In this document: in pieces, positions 20,488 through 23,468 of the stretch
Layout of the letters: every line of letters begins with the position of its first letter
How positions within the stretch are numbered: position 1 is the first letter of the stretch
Virus record (IMG/VR): IMGVR_UViG_3300009449_000034
Location: 1-23,468 of that record
DNA length: 23,468 nucleotides
Strand: one strand, 5' to 3'
From: a virus
Notes under the pieces: model-generated
What the model saw: only the letters and a program-made list of their open reading frames with translations
What the model was told of the DNA's origin: nothing
Databases searched by the model: none
Translations under genes and position numbers: made by a program

Positions 20488-22443
20488 ATGGAAGATAAGA
20501 TAGTTGTAAGAGTGCCTCAGAGAAGATACGGTGCTGGGCAGTTCACTGACGATGCGAACGGCCCCCTTAACCGTGGCAACCGAATGGGCTCTGGTGGCGC
20601 TCTGCTGTCTAACCTAGTTCAGTTCATGGTTGGCGCTCCCGTTGTGGACTACTCGTCCTTCGCATTCAGCGGGTCTTTGGGGGCCTTCCCCGGCAAGGTT
20701 ATAACTATTGACACGAGCCTGCCCAAATACGATCAAAATGTTACCGTCCTACCTCGCCCGCCCCATAGTAGCCGCCCCAGCTTCACGGACGCTACCGCGT
20801 ACTCCCACTACACCAATAACCTGATGCAAAACCGAGGCAACAACGCCTCTACGGCAACTGGCACTTTCACTATACATAGCTCTTCGACCAATCTCTATCA
20901 AGTCAGTCACCCGACCCTAGGCATAGTTGACCCATCCCAAGGACCCTTTTTCGTTCAAGGGGGTCTCCAAAAGAAGGTCGGCTCAACATTTCTGACTGGG
21001 ACCTTCGCCCCCGACATTGATACCGATCTCTACGACCTAAACGGTAACTTTGTCCTGACGATTCGCATTTCCTCTGTAGCCAACTACTCTACGGACACAC
21101 CCACGGGGGTAGGTTGGGCTTCTAACATAACCGCCACGTTCAACGTAATAAACCCGAACTACACCGACGAGCTGAACTGGTCGGACATGGCCAACACCAA
21201 CCGAGGCAGTGGGTACAGCAATCCCTATACAGTCCTACATTTTGACACAAAGCGTAACCAGAACCTATCGCCCACAGATCCAATGAGTATGTACGACATC
21301 CAAGGTCTTGCCTTTGCAGGCCTCAACATTGACGCGATGGTCTACCCGGTAGTCAACCTCACTCACAGCATAAACTTATCGCGAGGCGGGTTCAATCGAC
21401 CGGACCTCTACAGCACATCTACAAACGGTATCTTCACCCAGTTTGGCGCAGCTCGCGCTTTTGGCAGTGTGGACCCCGCTAGCCAAGCCGACCGCTCGGC
21501 AGACTACTTCACGATATTCCGAGGCCCTGGGTATGTTAGAATGTTAGGCCAGGTTTCTGACCCAGCCACAGAATCGCCGGATGCCTCCGAGGCTGATAAA
21601 GACGTCTCGTATTTCTTTGGCAAGTTCAACTCATACGAGGAGGTCAGCGAGTACCCACACCCTATGGCATTCCTTGGGGACATCGGGTACCGATCAAGCG
21701 ACGCAGCCGCAAACCGGACGCGCCCTTGGTGGAGGTCCTCATACGGGCCTTTGGATACCGCAGACTCTAAAATCTGGTCAGAGAGCTTTTTTAACATCTC
21801 CGCAGGCTACTGGATCTTAAAGGCCCCGTCGATCCTCAGTCACGACTTTGTAATGGGCGACAGTTCCCTTAACACTCCGGCGCAGGCAAAGGCATTACTG
21901 CCGTCCCAGAATATAGGGCGGTGGTACGTTAACGGTGCTGGCACCACTACCATTAGTATCGGCACCGTGACCGACAGCAAAAAAATGGTGGTCACCGAGT
22001 TCAACGGCTACACCCAAGCGGTCGCATGGGACCCCGTCGTGGGGTGGCAGGCTCCTCAAGGTCTGTTCTACCAACACTTAGAGACTCCCGGAGCACCCCG
22101 TATTCTCCCGGTCACCTTTAGGCAGATCGCCCCGGATGACCATAGCTGGGCCACGTCGGGGGCCAACTCGCAGACCATCACGGCGGATTATAGCGCTGCG
22201 GCCGTCAACGAGACATATGAGAATATTGGTGAAATCCCCGGCATATATTGGATGAACAACATAGAGAGGTATGACGGCGCGACCCCGGTACCCTACGCCG
22301 CTGGATCTGAGTTCAATGCCGGGGGTCGCACGCTCCGCATGGTGATTGGCTACAGCCAGTCGGCGGGGCCAAACACCACCCCTGTCCCCGCATCATCTGG
22401 TGGAAACTCTGGGAACCTTCTTTTTGACATGAACGAAATCTAA
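20488..22443 (+). CDS. Large unknown virion-type protein
   Basis: A 651-aa protein of no family I recognise. It is rich in Asn, Ser, Thr, Gly, Tyr and Trp, poor in charged helices, and has no signal peptide or transmembrane segment, as expected of a tail-tip, fibre or receptor-binding protein. The N-terminal 40 residues (VVRVPQRRYGAGQFTDDANGP and on) look like an anchoring segment, and the last 30 are a Gly/Ser/Pro-rich tail. It follows the tape measure, where distal tail or baseplate genes normally lie, but shows no clear Dit or Tal domain. SD CCGGAGA is about 8 nt upstream. Confidence 0.65.
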   Translation: MEDKIVVRVPQRRYGAGQFTDDANGPLNRGNRMGSGGALLSNLVQFMVGAPVVDYSSFAFSGSLGAFPGKVITIDTSLPKYDQNVTVLPRPPHSSRPSFTDATAYSHYTNNLMQNRGNNASTATGTFTIHSSSTNLYQVSHPTLGIVDPSQGPFFVQGGLQKKVGSTFLTGTFAPDIDTDLYDLNGNFVLTIRISSVANYSTDTPTGVGWASNITATFNVINPNYTDELNWSDMANTNRGSGYSNPYTVLHFDTKRNQNLSPTDPMSMYDIQGLAFAGLNIDAMVYPVVNLTHSINLSRGGFNRPDLYSTSTNGIFTQFGAARAFGSVDPASQADRSADYFTIFRGPGYVRMLGQVSDPATESPDASEADKDVSYFFGKFNSYEEVSEYPHPMAFLGDIGYRSSDAAANRTRPWWRSSYGPLDTADSKIWSESFFNISAGYWILKAPSILSHDFVMGDSSLNTPAQAKALLPSQNIGRWYVNGAGTTTISIGTVTDSKKMVVTEFNGYTQAVAWDPVVGWQAPQGLFYQHLETPGAPRILPVTFRQIAPDDHSWATSGANSQTITADYSAAAVNETYENIGEIPGIYWMNNIERYDGATPVPYAAGSEFNAGGRTLRMVIGYSQSAGPNTTPVPASSGGNSGNLLFDMNEI

Positions 22444-22457
22444 CACGGAGAACCCCC

Positions 22458-23468
22458 ATGGCCTATACAACTGGAACCGCCACCTCACCCGAGGGGCTTC
22501 GCACCGCAATCAGCTCATTTGCAATCCGCACGCTCGGAAACTTCGACGACCTCTTCGGCGGAGCCCTTGGGCTCAGCGCCTTTGGGGGCAATTCGGTGCT
22601 TGGCCTAAAGCACCGGGGCACCGGAGCGGCCTACTTGTTCGACATCATACCTGGCCTGGATATGAACAACCTATCGACGGAGCATGTACTTCTCGGCCAG
22701 CTTCTAGGGGAGGCGGCGGGGTCATCCACCTATGACGCGAACTTGTACTTTGGGCAAGAGGGCGAGACTCTGATTCCTTTGGACGCCAATGGGACTGTCG
22801 CTTGGACCACTGCAAATGGCCAGCCGGTCGAGGGCAGCAGCGACCTGTTTGACCTAACTACCTTTGTTGCCCAGGTGCCCGACGGCGACGGACCATTCAG
22901 CGGGGCACAGATTGGGCAGGCCTTGATCCTCAAGACAAGCGTTGTCATTAGCTCTGTGACCTACTCGAACCATGTGTTCGAGATCCTCTCAGTCTCGGCA
23001 GTAGAGGGCAGCGCGGGCCTCAACCATGCCACCCTGCCGGACCCTGCGTACAGTCAAGAGATCGTCGGGACCTACCTCGGATCATATAACGAGAACGGGA
23101 CTAACAACGTTGGGGTGGTGCCGGACGGCTCGGGAGTCGCTAGCGACTTTCTGCTCTCCAACTTCTCCGCCCGAGACCAGGATCTCCTCGCGGACACCGC
23201 GTTCCACAAATACTCCTCCTCTATGTGGGGGTCGGGCATCCAAGTGACTGACCTTCCAGGCGGTTTTTTCCCTCGCTCAGGTCGGCTCAACTTCACCTCT
23301 GGTGTGGACTACACCTTCTATGGCAGCGCCGAGATTGGGAACGAACACTTCCACATGGTCCTCCAGACTGTTGGCAGCGACAAGGTCAGCCACTGGTGGA
23401 TGGGCCGCCTCGCTGGGGATGCAGACTTTCTCAGCACAGGGCTCAACCCGACCGGCATGTTCTTGGGC
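22458..23468 (+). CDS. Partial large virion-type protein, cut by window
   Basis: ATG at 22458 follows SD CGGAG 8 nt upstream. The frame is open to the right edge (337 codons, no stop), so the 3' end is outside the window. The start MAYTTGTATSPEGLRTAISSFA and later GNEHFHMVLQTVG then SHWWMGRLAGDADFLSTG resemble a family of phage tail proteins in which an H-x-h-x-Q strand precedes a 'W..fG.l' block. No catalytic motif is visible in the part present. It is probably a distal tail protein acting with the 651-aa protein. Confidence 0.7.
   Translation, partial: MAYTTGTATSPEGLRTAISSFAIRTLGNFDDLFGGALGLSAFGGNSVLGLKHRGTGAAYLFDIIPGLDMNNLSTEHVLLGQLLGEAAGSSTYDANLYFGQEGETLIPLDANGTVAWTTANGQPVEGSSDLFDLTTFVAQVPDGDGPFSGAQIGQALILKTSVVISSVTYSNHVFEILSVSAVEGSAGLNHATLPDPAYSQEIVGTYLGSYNENGTNNVGVVPDGSGVASDFLLSNFSARDQDLLADTAFHKYSSSMWGSGIQVTDLPGGFFPRSGRLNFTSGVDYTFYGSAEIGNEHFHMVLQTVGSDKVSHWWMGRLAGDADFLSTGLNPTGMFLG

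Overview
The window is a 23.5 kb piece of a tailed double-stranded DNA phage (Caudoviricetes). It carries most of the DNA packaging, head, neck and tail genes, all on the + strand and densely packed. A tail terminator, tail tube protein, frameshifted tail assembly chaperone and long tape measure, with no sheath gene, point to a long non-contractile tail (siphovirus type). The host cannot be named. Shine-Dalgarno sites are mostly strong, a lipobox protein fits a Gram-negative host, and PhoH, a HExxH protein and the 'FGDPNM...SFRARH' basic protein are of kinds I know mainly from environmental and marine phages. There is no integrase, repressor, tRNA, replication gene or recognisable classical endolysin in the window.

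Layout. 1-1058 has no convincing gene: a GC-rich array of imperfect repeats and hairpins (1-441) is followed by an AT-rich stretch with three copies of TTGACGCGGATGG and several other TTGAC elements. 1059-2352 is a cluster of small accessory genes: a 37-aa zinc-ribbon-like peptide, a two-helix membrane protein, a HExxH metallopeptidase-like protein, a coiled-coil peptide and a 26-aa membrane peptide. 2428-5332 holds a putative small terminase, a lysine-repeat peptide, a basic conserved protein, a small lipoprotein and the large terminase. 5397-10608 is the head module: portal (DUF4055 type), scaffold, major capsid protein, Ig-like decoration protein, PhoH ATPase and a small unknown protein, closed by a strong intrinsic terminator. 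10746-13661 holds four unknown, probably virion, proteins, one with an alpha/alpha-toroid look and one ending in 10-residue repeats. 13666-15387 holds a BppU-like fold protein and the neck/connector set (DnaT-like adaptor, head closure, tail terminator). 15408-20432 holds the tail tube, the chaperone pair made by -1 frameshifting, a displaced HK97-gp10-like tail completion protein and the tape measure. 20488 to the right edge holds two large virion proteins, the second cut by the window.

Regulation. Three near-identical promoter-like blocks (CTAAGTGA, 13-14 nt, GAGATAAT, then a TGTA/TATA-type element) lie upstream of the small-gene cluster, the small terminase and the large terminase. Four leaders of the head module (portal, scaffold, PhoH and the 111-aa gene) carry AGCGCRTGA 27-33 nt before the start codon, usually as a GCGC hairpin. 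The major capsid leader has a perfect 17-bp palindrome and two mutually exclusive hairpins. Two intrinsic terminators and several GC hairpins punctuate the operon and probably tune expression of individual virion proteins.
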